Shown: piece by piece, positions 43,107 through 51,211 of the stretch
How positions within the stretch are numbered: position 1 is the stretch's first letter
Layout of the letters: every line of letters begins with the position of its first letter
Source: Clostridiales bacterium
GTDB lineage: Bacteria; Bacillota; Clostridia; Christensenellales; CAG-138
Reading direction: 5' to 3'
Assembly: GCA_024698505.1 (NCBI GenBank)
Contig: JAILRE010000018.1
Location: 1-64,000 of the forward strand
DNA: 64,000 nt
Notes under the pieces: model-generated
Told to the model about the DNA's origin: nothing
Databases searched by the model: none
The model's input: the letters and a program-made list of their open reading frames with translations, nothing else
Translations under genes and position numbers: made by a program

Positions 43107-45506
43107 TTACTCGAGTCCCATACTTTTGCGGATGATGCAGAGTGCATCGGCGCTGGTTACGTCGCCATCCTGATTATAATCGGCCAGGAACAGGGGAAGC
43201 TCCTCGAGTTCACAAAGGTTCATTGTGTAGCGAACTACCAGCAGCGCGTCGGCGCTGTTAACTTCGTTGTTGAGGTTTACGTCGCCCAGCATGTATTTTC
43301 CGGGGTCGCCGCTGTAGGCAACGTTGTCGAGGAATGCCATATCAAGGCCGTTGTCTACCGAGTAGTCCTTCTTGTAAGTCCATTTGAAAGTGTAGCTTCC
43401 CGTTGTTCCTGCGGTATACGTTTTCGTTGCGAAGCCGGTGCTGCCGCTGATATTGGCGACTTCAGCGCCGTTTGCGTAGAAAGTGAGCTTGTCATAGTTT
43501 GACTCACTGCTGACCGCCCAATCAAATGAAAGCGTCTCCCCCGCCTGCATGTCGATCGTAAGCTGTACGGTGGATTCGGAGTTGCTGACTTTTGCGTTCG
43601 ACGAGTATCCGCAGATCCTTCCTTCGTAGTTTGTATCTACCGCCCAAGGATAGTCGCCCGTCGAGGTGAACTCAAGCGATCCGTTAAGAACGTTGAGCGC
43701 CTCGTCGAGGGTGGGCATGGGTTTTACTTCTATCTCGATGCTTTTCTCGAAGGATCTGAAAGTCGTCAGATCCGTTGCCAGGATCGTGATAGTGACCGTA
43801 CCGGGAGAAATGCCGCGGATAAGAGCGGAATATCTGGATCCCGTTACGGTGGCTATGGATTCGTCTGAACTTGACCAAACAGCGTCATAGTTGTTTGCAC
43901 CCGAGGGATAGCGGATCACTCTGAGCGAAAGGGTGTTTCCGACGTAAACGGAACCTTCCGACGGAGAGAGCGCGACGCCCCACAAATTCACGGGATCGGG
44001 ATCGGGCTTCCTTTTTATGCCTATGTATTCAAGATGCGAATCGGCGCCGCTCGCCGGGAAGTATAATCCGTCGATGGGCTTAATGACGATTGCGCCGCCG
44101 GCGGCAATGCTGCACTGCGAACCCGTGAAAACGACCGGGCCGAGCAGATCGTAGGGATTCTGTACCGAGTGGTACTGCTCGGGATCGTAGCCATTCTGCG
44201 GAGTGAAGCCGTACAGACCGTCATACGAGACAGGGTCGTTTGCTACGAGAGCTATACGGAAGTTTTTAACGAGTTCGGACGTGTCAGCTCCGGTTGCGTT
44301 GGCGATAGCGGATACTGCGCTTCCGGTATTTGAGTACTGCTGTGTGATCGATTTGAATATCGTATTGCCGTAATGCGTGAACAGATACTGGCTGAAGAAC
44401 GAGACCTGAGAATACAGCGGCAGCACGTTGGAAAGGCTGCTGTTCCATTTGTACATGGAATAGCCGTTATGAAGCTCGTAACCGGAAGTATAATTGAACT
44501 CGTGAGGAGGATTCAGCCAATCGTCGTTCCTGCTGTAATAATAGTTTTCCCAGCTCTGAATCCTGGGTATTACGGAGGAACCGGGATAGCAGATCTCCTC
44601 CGCAGCCGCGCTCATGCTCTCGTTCAGCCAGGTATCCATACCGTTCGTGATGGAGTAATTGATCAGATGCTGGTACTCGTGGCAGAAAACGCTGTACGAG
44701 TTCTCGAGATCGTAAACGGGCTCGTTTGTACTCTGATTCACATAATAAACGCAGGGATACGTGTCGATATGGATCATGGGAACTGCGTTTGTGTTGAAAT
44801 CATAGCTGGAGAAATAACCCGCTACGTAGCCGGAAGTGGATCCGGGCTGCCAGCTGTCGGCTATGTTGTAGTACATAAGATGCACTCTGCCGTCGCCCTG
44901 CGTACCGTTGCTGTGATCGCCGAAAGAACTGTTCATAAGATCGTAGATAGAGTCGAATTCTTCGGCAACGATCCCGGGATAAGTTGCGTCGATCACGTCG
45001 AGCGGGTAATAATTCGTGTTATTCTGAGCGGGCGTCCAGACGTAGCAATGCTCGCCCTTGGCAACGCATTTGAAGCTCAGCGACGAGGGACCGGGGCTGT
45101 AATTGCTGATCGTGAAAGTATGAGTATCGCCGACGTTGTAGGAGACCCTTTCGCCCTCCTTGGGGCGGACGGAAGGCCTCAAAGCGTTCTGCTCCGCTAT
45201 TTCGGCGTCAACGTCGATCCTGTACAGTACGTTTTCGCCGGACGGAGACTTGGCGTTCGGATCGACTTCGGTCTCGATCAGGCCGGACATGTCGCCCGTG
45301 GAATACTCCGTGCTCGTAGACGCGATCGTGGACGGGTTGTAGATAACGACGTAGTCGCCTTCATAGCCGCCTGTCGGATCGGTGTCAAGCTCGAGGTGCC
45401 CGTCGCCCTGCAGCCTTTCTGGCTCATTTGCAAGGCTTACGGATGCGGGGATGCACCCGAGCATCAGGACGAGCGCCAATAAAACGGAAAGAACTCGTTT
45501 GGTCAT
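43107..45506 (-). CDS. Secreted M30-like metallopeptidase with Big_2 domain and C-terminal type I dockerin
   Basis: This 799-aa exported protein has a signal peptide (about residues 1-25, 'RVLSVLLALVLMLGC...SVSLA'). The peptidase region carries the zinc motif 'FCHEYQHLINY' followed by 'WLNESMSAAAEE', a gluzincin-like arrangement as in hyicolysin (M30). A bacterial Ig-like Big_2 domain follows ('AVWSSSDESIATV...GISPGTVTI'), then a beta-sandwich (carbohydrate- or cell-binding-like) domain. At the C-terminus are two Ca-binding dockerin repeats ('GDVNLNNEVNSADALLVVR' and 'DYNQDGDVTSADALCIIR'). I chose the ATG at 45506 because 'ggagg' precedes it. The dockerin implies docking to a cohesin-bearing scaffold elsewhere in the genome. 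Confidence 0.9.
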   Translation of the reverse strand: MTKRVLSVLLALVLMLGCIPASVSLANEPERLQGDGHLELDTDPTGGYEGDYVVIYNPSTIASTSTEYSTGDMSGLIETEVDPNAKSPSGENVLYRIDVDAEIAEQNALRPSVRPKEGERVSYNVGDTHTFTISNYSPGPSSLSFKCVAKGEHCYVWTPAQNNTNYYPLDVIDATYPGIVAEEFDSIYDLMNSSFGDHSNGTQGDGRVHLMYYNIADSWQPGSTSGYVAGYFSSYDFNTNAVPMIHIDTYPCVYYVNQSTNEPVYDLENSYSVFCHEYQHLINYSITNGMDTWLNESMSAAAEEICYPGSSVIPRIQSWENYYYSRNDDWLNPPHEFNYTSGYELHNGYSMYKWNSSLSNVLPLYSQVSFFSQYLFTHYGNTIFKSITQQYSNTGSAVSAIANATGADTSELVKNFRIALVANDPVSYDGLYGFTPQNGYDPEQYHSVQNPYDLLGPVVFTGSQCSIAAGGAIVIKPIDGLYFPASGADSHLEYIGIKRKPDPDPVNLWGVALSPSEGSVYVGNTLSLRVIRYPSGANNYDAVWSSSDESIATVTGSRYSALIRGISPGTVTITILATDLTTFRSFEKSIEIEVKPMPTLDEALNVLNGSLEFTSTGDYPWAVDTNYEGRICGYSSNAKVSNSESTVQLTIDMQAGETLSFDWAVSSESNYDKLTFYANGAEVANISGSTGFATKTYTAGTTGSYTFKWTYKKDYSVDNGLDMAFLDNVAYSGDPGKYMLGDVNLNNEVNSADALLVVRYTMNLCELEELPLFLADYNQDGDVTSADALCIIRKSMGLE

Positions 45507-45552
45507 TTGAATAACCTCCGGATCATTTATTTCAGCATAACTGCTTTCAAAT

Positions 45553-45581
45553 ATAATAAAACAAATCCTCCTGTTTTGCAA
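45553..45581 (-). promoter_or_regulatory. Promoter of the dockerin peptidase gene
   Basis: On the minus strand: TTGCAA (45581-45576), 17 nt, TATTAT (45558-45553), about 47 nt upstream of the start codon. Confidence 0.6.
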
Positions 45582-45629
45582 GCAAAAGATTATTCCGAAA
45601 ATATAATATTTTACTTGTTGGCGAGGGGG

Positions 45630-45658
45630 TTACGCGCAATGGATTGTTATGGTATAAT
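45630..45658 (+). promoter_or_regulatory. Promoter of the ornithine fermentation operon
   Basis: Perfect TATAAT (45653-45658) with a weak -35 (TTACGC, 45630-45635) at 17 nt. A weak -35 suggests activation or dependence on a regulator. Confidence 0.55.
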
Positions 45659-45718
45659 ATGTATTTGGGAATTTGTTCCCGTCTATACATCGAATCTTAT
45701 TATCACGGAGGTTTAATT

Positions 45719-46765
45719 ATGGAAAACGTTAGGGTTGCTATTTGGGGTTTCGGCGCGATGGGTTCCGGTATCGCAAGGATGCTCCTCGGCAAAAAGGGCG
45801 TTGAGATCACAGGTGTATGCGACATGTGGGATAAGCTCAACGGTATGAGCATCTTCGACCGTCTCGGCATCGAAAGGGGCGACCGCAAGGACGTCCGCAT
45901 CTCCAACGACATCAATTCCGTCATCTATAAAGGGGCGGCAGACGTGGCTATCGTCGCAACCGATTCCTTCGTTCCCGCGGTGTTCCCCAAGATCAAGTTC
46001 GTTCTTGAGAACGGCATAAACGTCGTAACCACCGCCGAGGAAATGAGCTACCCCAAGGCGCAGCATCCCGAGCTTGCCGCGGAGCTTGACCGCATCGCCA
46101 AGGAAAACGGCGTTTCCGTTCTCGGCACCGGCATCAATCCCGGCCTCATGATGGACCTCCTCGCTATATGCCTCTCCGGATGTATGATCGACGTTGAGAG
46201 CGTTATGTGCAAGCGCGTCAACTCCCTCTCCCCCTTCGGTCCCGCCGTTATGAAGGAGCAGGGCATCGGCATCACCGTAGACGAGTTCAACAAGGGCGTT
46301 GAGGACGGCACTCTTGCCGGTCACGTCGGCTTTGAAGAGTCCGCCGGCATGATCGCAGAGGCTCTCGGCTGGAAGATCAACAAGTTCGAAAAGCAGATGG
46401 CCCCCATCGTCACCAGCGTTGACCGCAAGGCTCCCTACGGCTTTGCCGCCGCGGGCAACGTCGCAGGCGTTAACATGACCGCTCAGGCCTACGTTGACGG
46501 CAAGATGAGGATCGACCTCATTCATCCTCAGCAGATCGAGCCCGAGATGGAAGGCACGCATACCGGCGATTACGTCGTTATCGAGGGCACTCCCTCCATC
46601 CACGTCGCAAACACCCCCGAAGTTGAGGGCGGTCTCGGCACCATTGCCATGTGCGTAAACATGATCCCCCACGTCATCAACGCCAGGCCTGGCCTCAAGA
46701 CCATGATCGACCTGCCCGTTCCCCATGCCATCATGGGCGACTTCCGCGACTACATAGAAAAATAA
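45719..46765 (+). CDS. ord: 2,4-diaminopentanoate dehydrogenase
   Basis: This 348-aa NAD(P)-dependent enzyme oxidatively deaminates (2R,4S)-2,4-diaminopentanoate to 2-amino-4-ketopentanoate, the step after ornithine aminomutase. The N-terminal Rossmann motif 'VRVAIWGFGAMGSGIARMLL' and 'GTGINPGLMMDLL' agree with the DAPDH family, related to dihydrodipicolinate reductase. I chose the ATG at 45719 because 'cggagg' precedes it. It opens a cluster whose order (ord, ortA, ortB, oraS, oraE, reactivase, orr) matches that described in Clostridium sticklandii. A hairpin without a T-tract separates it from ortA. Confidence 0.93.
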   Translation: MENVRVAIWGFGAMGSGIARMLLGKKGVEITGVCDMWDKLNGMSIFDRLGIERGDRKDVRISNDINSVIYKGAADVAIVATDSFVPAVFPKIKFVLENGINVVTTAEEMSYPKAQHPELAAELDRIAKENGVSVLGTGINPGLMMDLLAICLSGCMIDVESVMCKRVNSLSPFGPAVMKEQGIGITVDEFNKGVEDGTLAGHVGFEESAGMIAEALGWKINKFEKQMAPIVTSVDRKAPYGFAAAGNVAGVNMTAQAYVDGKMRIDLIHPQQIEPEMEGTHTGDYVVIEGTPSIHVANTPEVEGGLGTIAMCVNMIPHVINARPGLKTMIDLPVPHAIMGDFRDYIEK

Positions 46766-46772
46766 ACCGCAT

Positions 46773-46804
46773 TCGGGAAGCCGGACGATCGTCCGACTTC
46801 CCGA
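46773..46804 (+). other. Intercistronic hairpin between ord and ortA
   Basis: A long stem tcgggaag...cttcccga with inner cggacg/cgtccg and one mismatch lies 7 nt after the ord stop. No T-tract follows, so it is better read as an mRNA processing or stability element than a terminator. Confidence 0.6.
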
Positions 46805-46828
46805 GTTATATTGAAATTGGAGGTATTT

Positions 46829-47128
46829 ATGGCAAAGAAAGGCGATTGGGTGCAGATCCACAATATCGTTCTGCCGCCCGAGGAGCGCTCTTCCGCTCTT
46901 CCCGAGGATACAAAGGTCAATCCTCTTGAGATGTGGGTAAAGGGCTACCTGCAGGAGGACGCCGAGATCGGCGACGTTGCCGAGGTCGTTACCCGCACCG
47001 GCCGTCACGCCAAGGGCGAGGTCGTCAAGGTCAACCCCTATTTCGAGCATAACTTCGGTTTCTTCGTACCCGAGGTGCTTGAGATCGGCGATATGGTGCG
47101 CAAGATCACGTTCGGAGGTGAAGACTGA
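46829..47128 (+). CDS. ortA: 2-amino-4-ketopentanoate thiolase, alpha subunit
   Basis: This 99-aa small subunit pairs with OrtB in thiolytic cleavage of 2-amino-4-ketopentanoate by CoA, giving acetyl-CoA and D-alanine. The sequence 'KGDWVQIHNIVLPPEERSSALPEDTK' and 'VNPYFEHNFGFFVPEVLEIGD' is the conserved OrtA pattern. I chose the ATG at 46829 with SD 'ggaggt'. Its stop overlaps the ortB start by one base (TGATG). Confidence 0.92.
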   Translation: MAKKGDWVQIHNIVLPPEERSSALPEDTKVNPLEMWVKGYLQEDAEIGDVAEVVTRTGRHAKGEVVKVNPYFEHNFGFFVPEVLEIGDMVRKITFGGED

Positions 47129-48522
47129 TGGATAACAGCTATGATGCGATAATGTCCCGTAAGAACGAGATCATAAAGAACGCTGTCGGCATGGACTTCG
47201 AGAAGTTCGAGAAGCCCGGCATCGGCTTCGATTACGAGGCCATGATGGAAGCCACCGGCTATACCATCGATGAGATAAGGCGCGTTCAGTCCATGTTCTC
47301 CATCGGCAACACGCCGCTTATCGAGCTCAAGAACCTCACCGAGCTTGCGAGGAAATGCGCTCCCGAGGGCAAGGGCGCCCGCATATTCATAAAGGACGAG
47401 GCTTCCAACCCCAGCGGAAGCTTCAAAGCAAGGCGCGCCTGCACTAGCGTTTATCAGGCAAAGAAGCTCGGCTATAAGGGCGTCGTCACCGCTACGAGCG
47501 GCAACTACGGCGCTGCCGTGGCCTGCTGCGCGGCAATGGCCGGCCTTAAGTGCATAGTCGTTCAGGAATGCTACGACAGCAAGGGCGTAGGTCAGCCCGA
47601 GATAATCGAGAAGGCCAGGAAGTGCGAGGCTCTCGGCGCAGAGGTCGTACAGCTCACCGTAGGTCCCGAGCTCTTCTCCACCGTCCTTCAGCTCCTCGAG
47701 GAGACCGGCTATTTCAACGCCTCACTTTACACTCCGTTCGGTATCGCCGGCGTCGAGACCCTTGGTTATGAGATAGCCGAGCAGTTCCGCGCCAAGATCG
47801 GAAAGGATCCGGACGTAGTAGTCTGCACGAACGCGGGCGGCGGCAATCTTACCGGCACCGCGAGGGGCCTCAGGAAGGCCGGCTGCAATGCTAAGGTCAT
47901 CGCGGCTTCCGTCAACCTTTCCGGCCTGCATATGGCGAGCGACAGCCAGTTCAACAAGAAGAGCTTCACGACGGGCCATACCGGATTCGGCGTTCCGTAC
48001 TCCGTAAATCCCGACCATTCCGACGTTCCCAGGAGCGCGGCGAGGCCTCTTCGCTACATGGACAGGTACGTTACCGTTACGCAGGGAAGCGTGTTCTTCA
48101 TAACCGAGTGTCTTGCTTCCCTTGAAGGCCTCGAAAAGGGCCCCGCGGGAAACACATCTCTTGCCGCGGCTTTCCGTCTTGCCCAGGATATGGACAGGGA
48201 TCAGTGCATCGTCGTACAGGAGACCGAATACACCGGCGCCGGCAAGCACATCAATCCCCAGCTCTCCTTTGCAAGGCAGAACGGCATTGATATCCACTTC
48301 GGCGATCCGAAGGATGAGATCCCCGGCAAGAACATCATCCTGCCCGCGCATCCCTCCCTCATTCAGGTGACCGATCTCGATCTCGATCATATGCGCAGGT
48401 CCAGGATCAAGCGCGCCGTCGGCGCTCACAAGGACGAGCTTACTGACGAGGATATAAAGTTCCTTATCGAGGAGACCAACACGGACGAGGAATTCGTCCG
48501 CAGCGCGATAGCGGCGCTCTGA
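47128..48522 (+). CDS. ortB: 2-amino-4-ketopentanoate thiolase, beta subunit (PLP)
   Basis: This 464-aa PLP enzyme of fold type II is related to threonine synthase/cysteine synthase. The PLP lysine is in 'NPSGSFKARRACTSV' (about residue 100). The phosphate-binding Gly loop 'NAGGGNLTGTARG' is at about 236, and 'TATSGNYGAAVACC' at about 125 is the substrate loop. With OrtA it releases acetyl-CoA and alanine. It is tightly coupled to ortA; oraS follows after a 36-nt gap with its own SD. Confidence 0.94.
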   Translation: MDNSYDAIMSRKNEIIKNAVGMDFEKFEKPGIGFDYEAMMEATGYTIDEIRRVQSMFSIGNTPLIELKNLTELARKCAPEGKGARIFIKDEASNPSGSFKARRACTSVYQAKKLGYKGVVTATSGNYGAAVACCAAMAGLKCIVVQECYDSKGVGQPEIIEKARKCEALGAEVVQLTVGPELFSTVLQLLEETGYFNASLYTPFGIAGVETLGYEIAEQFRAKIGKDPDVVVCTNAGGGNLTGTARGLRKAGCNAKVIAASVNLSGLHMASDSQFNKKSFTTGHTGFGVPYSVNPDHSDVPRSAARPLRYMDRYVTVTQGSVFFITECLASLEGLEKGPAGNTSLAAAFRLAQDMDRDQCIVVQETEYTGAGKHINPQLSFARQNGIDIHFGDPKDEIPGKNIILPAHPSLIQVTDLDLDHMRRSRIKRAVGAHKDELTDEDIKFLIEETNTDEEFVRSAIAAL

Positions 48523-48558
48523 TAAAAAGCTAATAAACACACGGAGGATAAACTGTTT

Positions 48559-48924
48559 ATGAAACGTGACGACGATTTCAAAGTTCGCCATGAGCACCTG
48601 AAGGATCTCACGGACGAGCAGCTCGAAGCCCGCTTCTGGGAGCTTGCGAACAAGCTTGTCGATCCTCTTCTTGAGATGGGCCGCGAGTACACCTCCCCCG
48701 CTATCGAGCGTTCCGTGCTTCTTCGCATGGGCTTCTCCTCGATAGAGGCGAAGGCGATCGTAGAAGGGTGCGTCGAGCGCTCCCTCATGTGCTACGGCGC
48801 AGGCAACGTGGTCTACCGCCTTGTCAAAGCCAAGGGCATGGAGATCCGTCCCGCCGGCCTCGAGCTCGTCGAGGGCAGGCTCTGGGATGAAGCCGCAAAT
48901 CTTTTCAAGGGAGGTAACGACTGA
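48559..48924 (+). CDS. oraS: D-ornithine 4,5-aminomutase, small subunit
   Basis: This 121-aa subunit forms the heterodimer with OraE. Typical sequence: 'DDFKVRHEHLKDLTDEQLEARFWELANKLVDPLLEMGREYTSPAIERSVLLRMGFSS'. OraS caps the active site and is required for the adenosylcobalamin/PLP radical reaction of OraE. The SD 'cggagg' lies upstream, and the stop overlaps the oraE start (TGATG), giving fixed stoichiometry. Confidence 0.95.
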   Translation: MKRDDDFKVRHEHLKDLTDEQLEARFWELANKLVDPLLEMGREYTSPAIERSVLLRMGFSSIEAKAIVEGCVERSLMCYGAGNVVYRLVKAKGMEIRPAGLELVEGRLWDEAANLFKGGND

Positions 48925-51149
48925 TGAGCGACTATAAGCTTACTCCCGATAAACCCATCAACGTAGCCGAGATACTGAAGGATCTGGAGCATTACCGTCC
49001 CCGCCGCAGGGGCTGGACCTGGCGCAAGCCCGTTCCCGATCTCCACATGGGGCCCTTCGTTTATGAAGAGGCTACCGAGCCTCTGAAGAGGTCGGTCCCC
49101 CTTCCCCCCGCCCATTATTTCGGCGACATCGATCCGCAGCCCACTCCCGTCATTACGACCGAGATCGCATCCGGCCGTTTTGAGGACGATATCCGCCGTA
49201 TGCGCATGGCCGCGCACCACGGCGCGGATCATATCATGGTCATTCGTACGGCCGGTCAGAGCCATTTTGATGGCCTTATAGAGGGCACTCCTCAGGGCAT
49301 GGGCGGCGTTCCCATCACCCGTAAGCAGGTCAGGGCGCAGCGCAAGGCCCTCGATATGATCGAGGACGAGGTCGGCCGCCCCATCAATTATCACAGCTAC
49401 GTTTCCGGCGTTGCAGGTCCCGATATCGCCGTCATGTTCGCCGAGGAAGGCGTCAACGGCGTCCATCAGGATCCGCAGTACAACGTCATTTACCGCAACA
49501 TCAACATGATGCGCTCCTTTGTCGACGCCTGCGAGAGCAAGAAGCTCATCGCGTGGGCCGGCATGGCTCAGATCGACGGCGCGCATAACGCCAACGCGAC
49601 CGCGAGGGAAGCCTGGAAGGTAATGCCCGAGCTGATGGTCCAGCACGGCATCAACGCCATCTTCTCCGCAAGGGTGGGCGTCAACAAGAAGAACATCTGC
49701 CTCTCCACCGTTCCCCCGACGGCTACTCCCGCTCCCTGCATCCACATGGATCTTCCCTACGCCGTGGCGCTGCGCGATCTGTTCCATGAGTACAGGATGA
49801 GGGCTCAGATGAACACCAAGTACATCGAGTCCAGCACCCGCGAGGCGACGGTCACCCACGTCCTCAACATGGTAATATCGAAGCTCACCAGCGCGGATAT
49901 CCAGTCCACGATCACGCCCGACGAAGGCCGCAACGTGCCCTGGCATATCTACAATATCGAGGCATGCGATACCGCGAAGCAGGCGCTCATCGGCATGGAC
50001 GGCCTCATGGAGATGGTCGAGCTCAAGAAGGACGGCTACCTTCGCGAGAAGGCCCGCGAGCTCAAGGAAAGGGCTGTACTCTTCATGGAGGAAATGCTCG
50101 AGCTCGGCGGCTACTTCGCTTCCGTTGAAGAAGGCTTCTTCGTGGATTCCGGCATCTATCCCGAGAGGAACGGCGACGGTATCGCCAGGAAGATCAACGG
50201 CGGCATAGGCGCGGGCACCATCGTAAAGCGCGACAAGCAGTACATGGCCCCCGTTACCGCTCACTACGGCTACAACAACGTAGAGCAGTACGGCGGAGAT
50301 CCCGCGAACCCCTCCGCTCTTATCGGCGGCTGCACGCTCGAGGATCCCGACAAGATCATCTACATCGACGAGCTCGACGATAACGACAACGTCAATGTCC
50401 GTATGGCCGAGACGAAGGATTTCACTCCCGGCGGCAAGAAGATCCGTCCCGAAATGGAGTGGCTTGCAGACGGCACAGTTATGCTCACCATGTTCTTCCC
50501 CGCCCCCAAGCCGATCGCCGAAGCCGCGGCTCTTGAGTGCGCGAAGCGCATGAACCTCGTCGAGTGCGAGGTCATCTCCCGTGAGATAATGCATCCGCAG
50601 GACGGCACCCGCATCGAGGTCAAGGGCAAGGTCCCGTTCGAAATCGACGTCGATTCCCTCGTCATCCCCAAGGAGCCTGACGTGCTCTCCGATGACGTCA
50701 TAAGGGCCGACATCGAACGCAGGCCCATGAAGATCGTCGCCGCTACCGTCGGCGAGGACGAGCATTCCGTCGGTCTCCGCGAGATAATCGATATCAAGCA
50801 CGGCGGCATCGAGAAATACGGCATGGAGGTCATTTACCTCGGCACCTCCTGCCCGCCCGAGAAGCTCGTCAACGCGGCTATCGAGACTCATGCGGACGCG
50901 ATAATGGCCTCGACCATAATCAGCCATGACGATATCCATTATAAGAACATCGCGAAGATCGACCAGATCTGCCGTGAGATGGGTATCCGCGACAAGATCA
51001 TATTCATTGCCGGCGGCACCCAGGTAACTCCCGAGCTCGCCCGCAAGGCGGGCGCCGACGAAGGCTTCGGCCGCGGCAGCCACGGTGTTCATAACGCCAC
51101 TTTCCTCATCAAGAAGAGATGGGAAATGGAAAAAGAGGGCAAGATGTAA
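48924..51149 (+). CDS. oraE: D-ornithine 4,5-aminomutase, large subunit
   Basis: This 741-aa adenosylcobalamin- and PLP-dependent radical mutase converts D-ornithine to (2R,4S)-2,4-diaminopentanoate. An N-terminal TIM-barrel domain is followed by a Rossmann B12-binding domain. The base-off motif is 'DEHSVGL', with the Co-ligating His at residue 614. Lys625 ('DIKHGG') lies 11 residues later, the same spacing as the PLP-binding Lys629 and His618 of the C. sticklandii enzyme. 'AGGTQVTPELARKAGADEGFGRGSHG' closes the cobalamin pocket. All expected residues are present. Confidence 0.96.
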   Translation: MSDYKLTPDKPINVAEILKDLEHYRPRRRGWTWRKPVPDLHMGPFVYEEATEPLKRSVPLPPAHYFGDIDPQPTPVITTEIASGRFEDDIRRMRMAAHHGADHIMVIRTAGQSHFDGLIEGTPQGMGGVPITRKQVRAQRKALDMIEDEVGRPINYHSYVSGVAGPDIAVMFAEEGVNGVHQDPQYNVIYRNINMMRSFVDACESKKLIAWAGMAQIDGAHNANATAREAWKVMPELMVQHGINAIFSARVGVNKKNICLSTVPPTATPAPCIHMDLPYAVALRDLFHEYRMRAQMNTKYIESSTREATVTHVLNMVISKLTSADIQSTITPDEGRNVPWHIYNIEACDTAKQALIGMDGLMEMVELKKDGYLREKARELKERAVLFMEEMLELGGYFASVEEGFFVDSGIYPERNGDGIARKINGGIGAGTIVKRDKQYMAPVTAHYGYNNVEQYGGDPANPSALIGGCTLEDPDKIIYIDELDDNDNVNVRMAETKDFTPGGKKIRPEMEWLADGTVMLTMFFPAPKPIAEAAALECAKRMNLVECEVISREIMHPQDGTRIEVKGKVPFEIDVDSLVIPKEPDVLSDDVIRADIERRPMKIVAATVGEDEHSVGLREIIDIKHGGIEKYGMEVIYLGTSCPPEKLVNAAIETHADAIMASTIISHDDIHYKNIAKIDQICREMGIRDKIIFIAGGTQVTPELARKAGADEGFGRGSHGVHNATFLIKKRWEMEKEGKM

Positions 51150-51169
51150 TTCTTCCCCAAAGGACTTAA

Positions 51170-51199
51170 CGGGAGCCGCTGCAAACACAGCGGTTCCCG
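51170..51199 (+). other. Intercistronic hairpin after oraE
   Basis: The 12-bp stem cgggagccgctg/cagcggttcccg (one G-T pair) with a 6-nt loop lies in the 62-nt gap before the reactivase gene. No T-run follows. It may protect the oraE mRNA end or attenuate downstream genes. Confidence 0.6.
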
Positions 51200-51211
51200 A
51201 TTTGCGGAATA

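Noticed and set aside
45713-47050. 445-aa minus-strand ORF over ord and ortA
   Set aside because: It spans two genes and the intergenic hairpin in antisense; no independent support.
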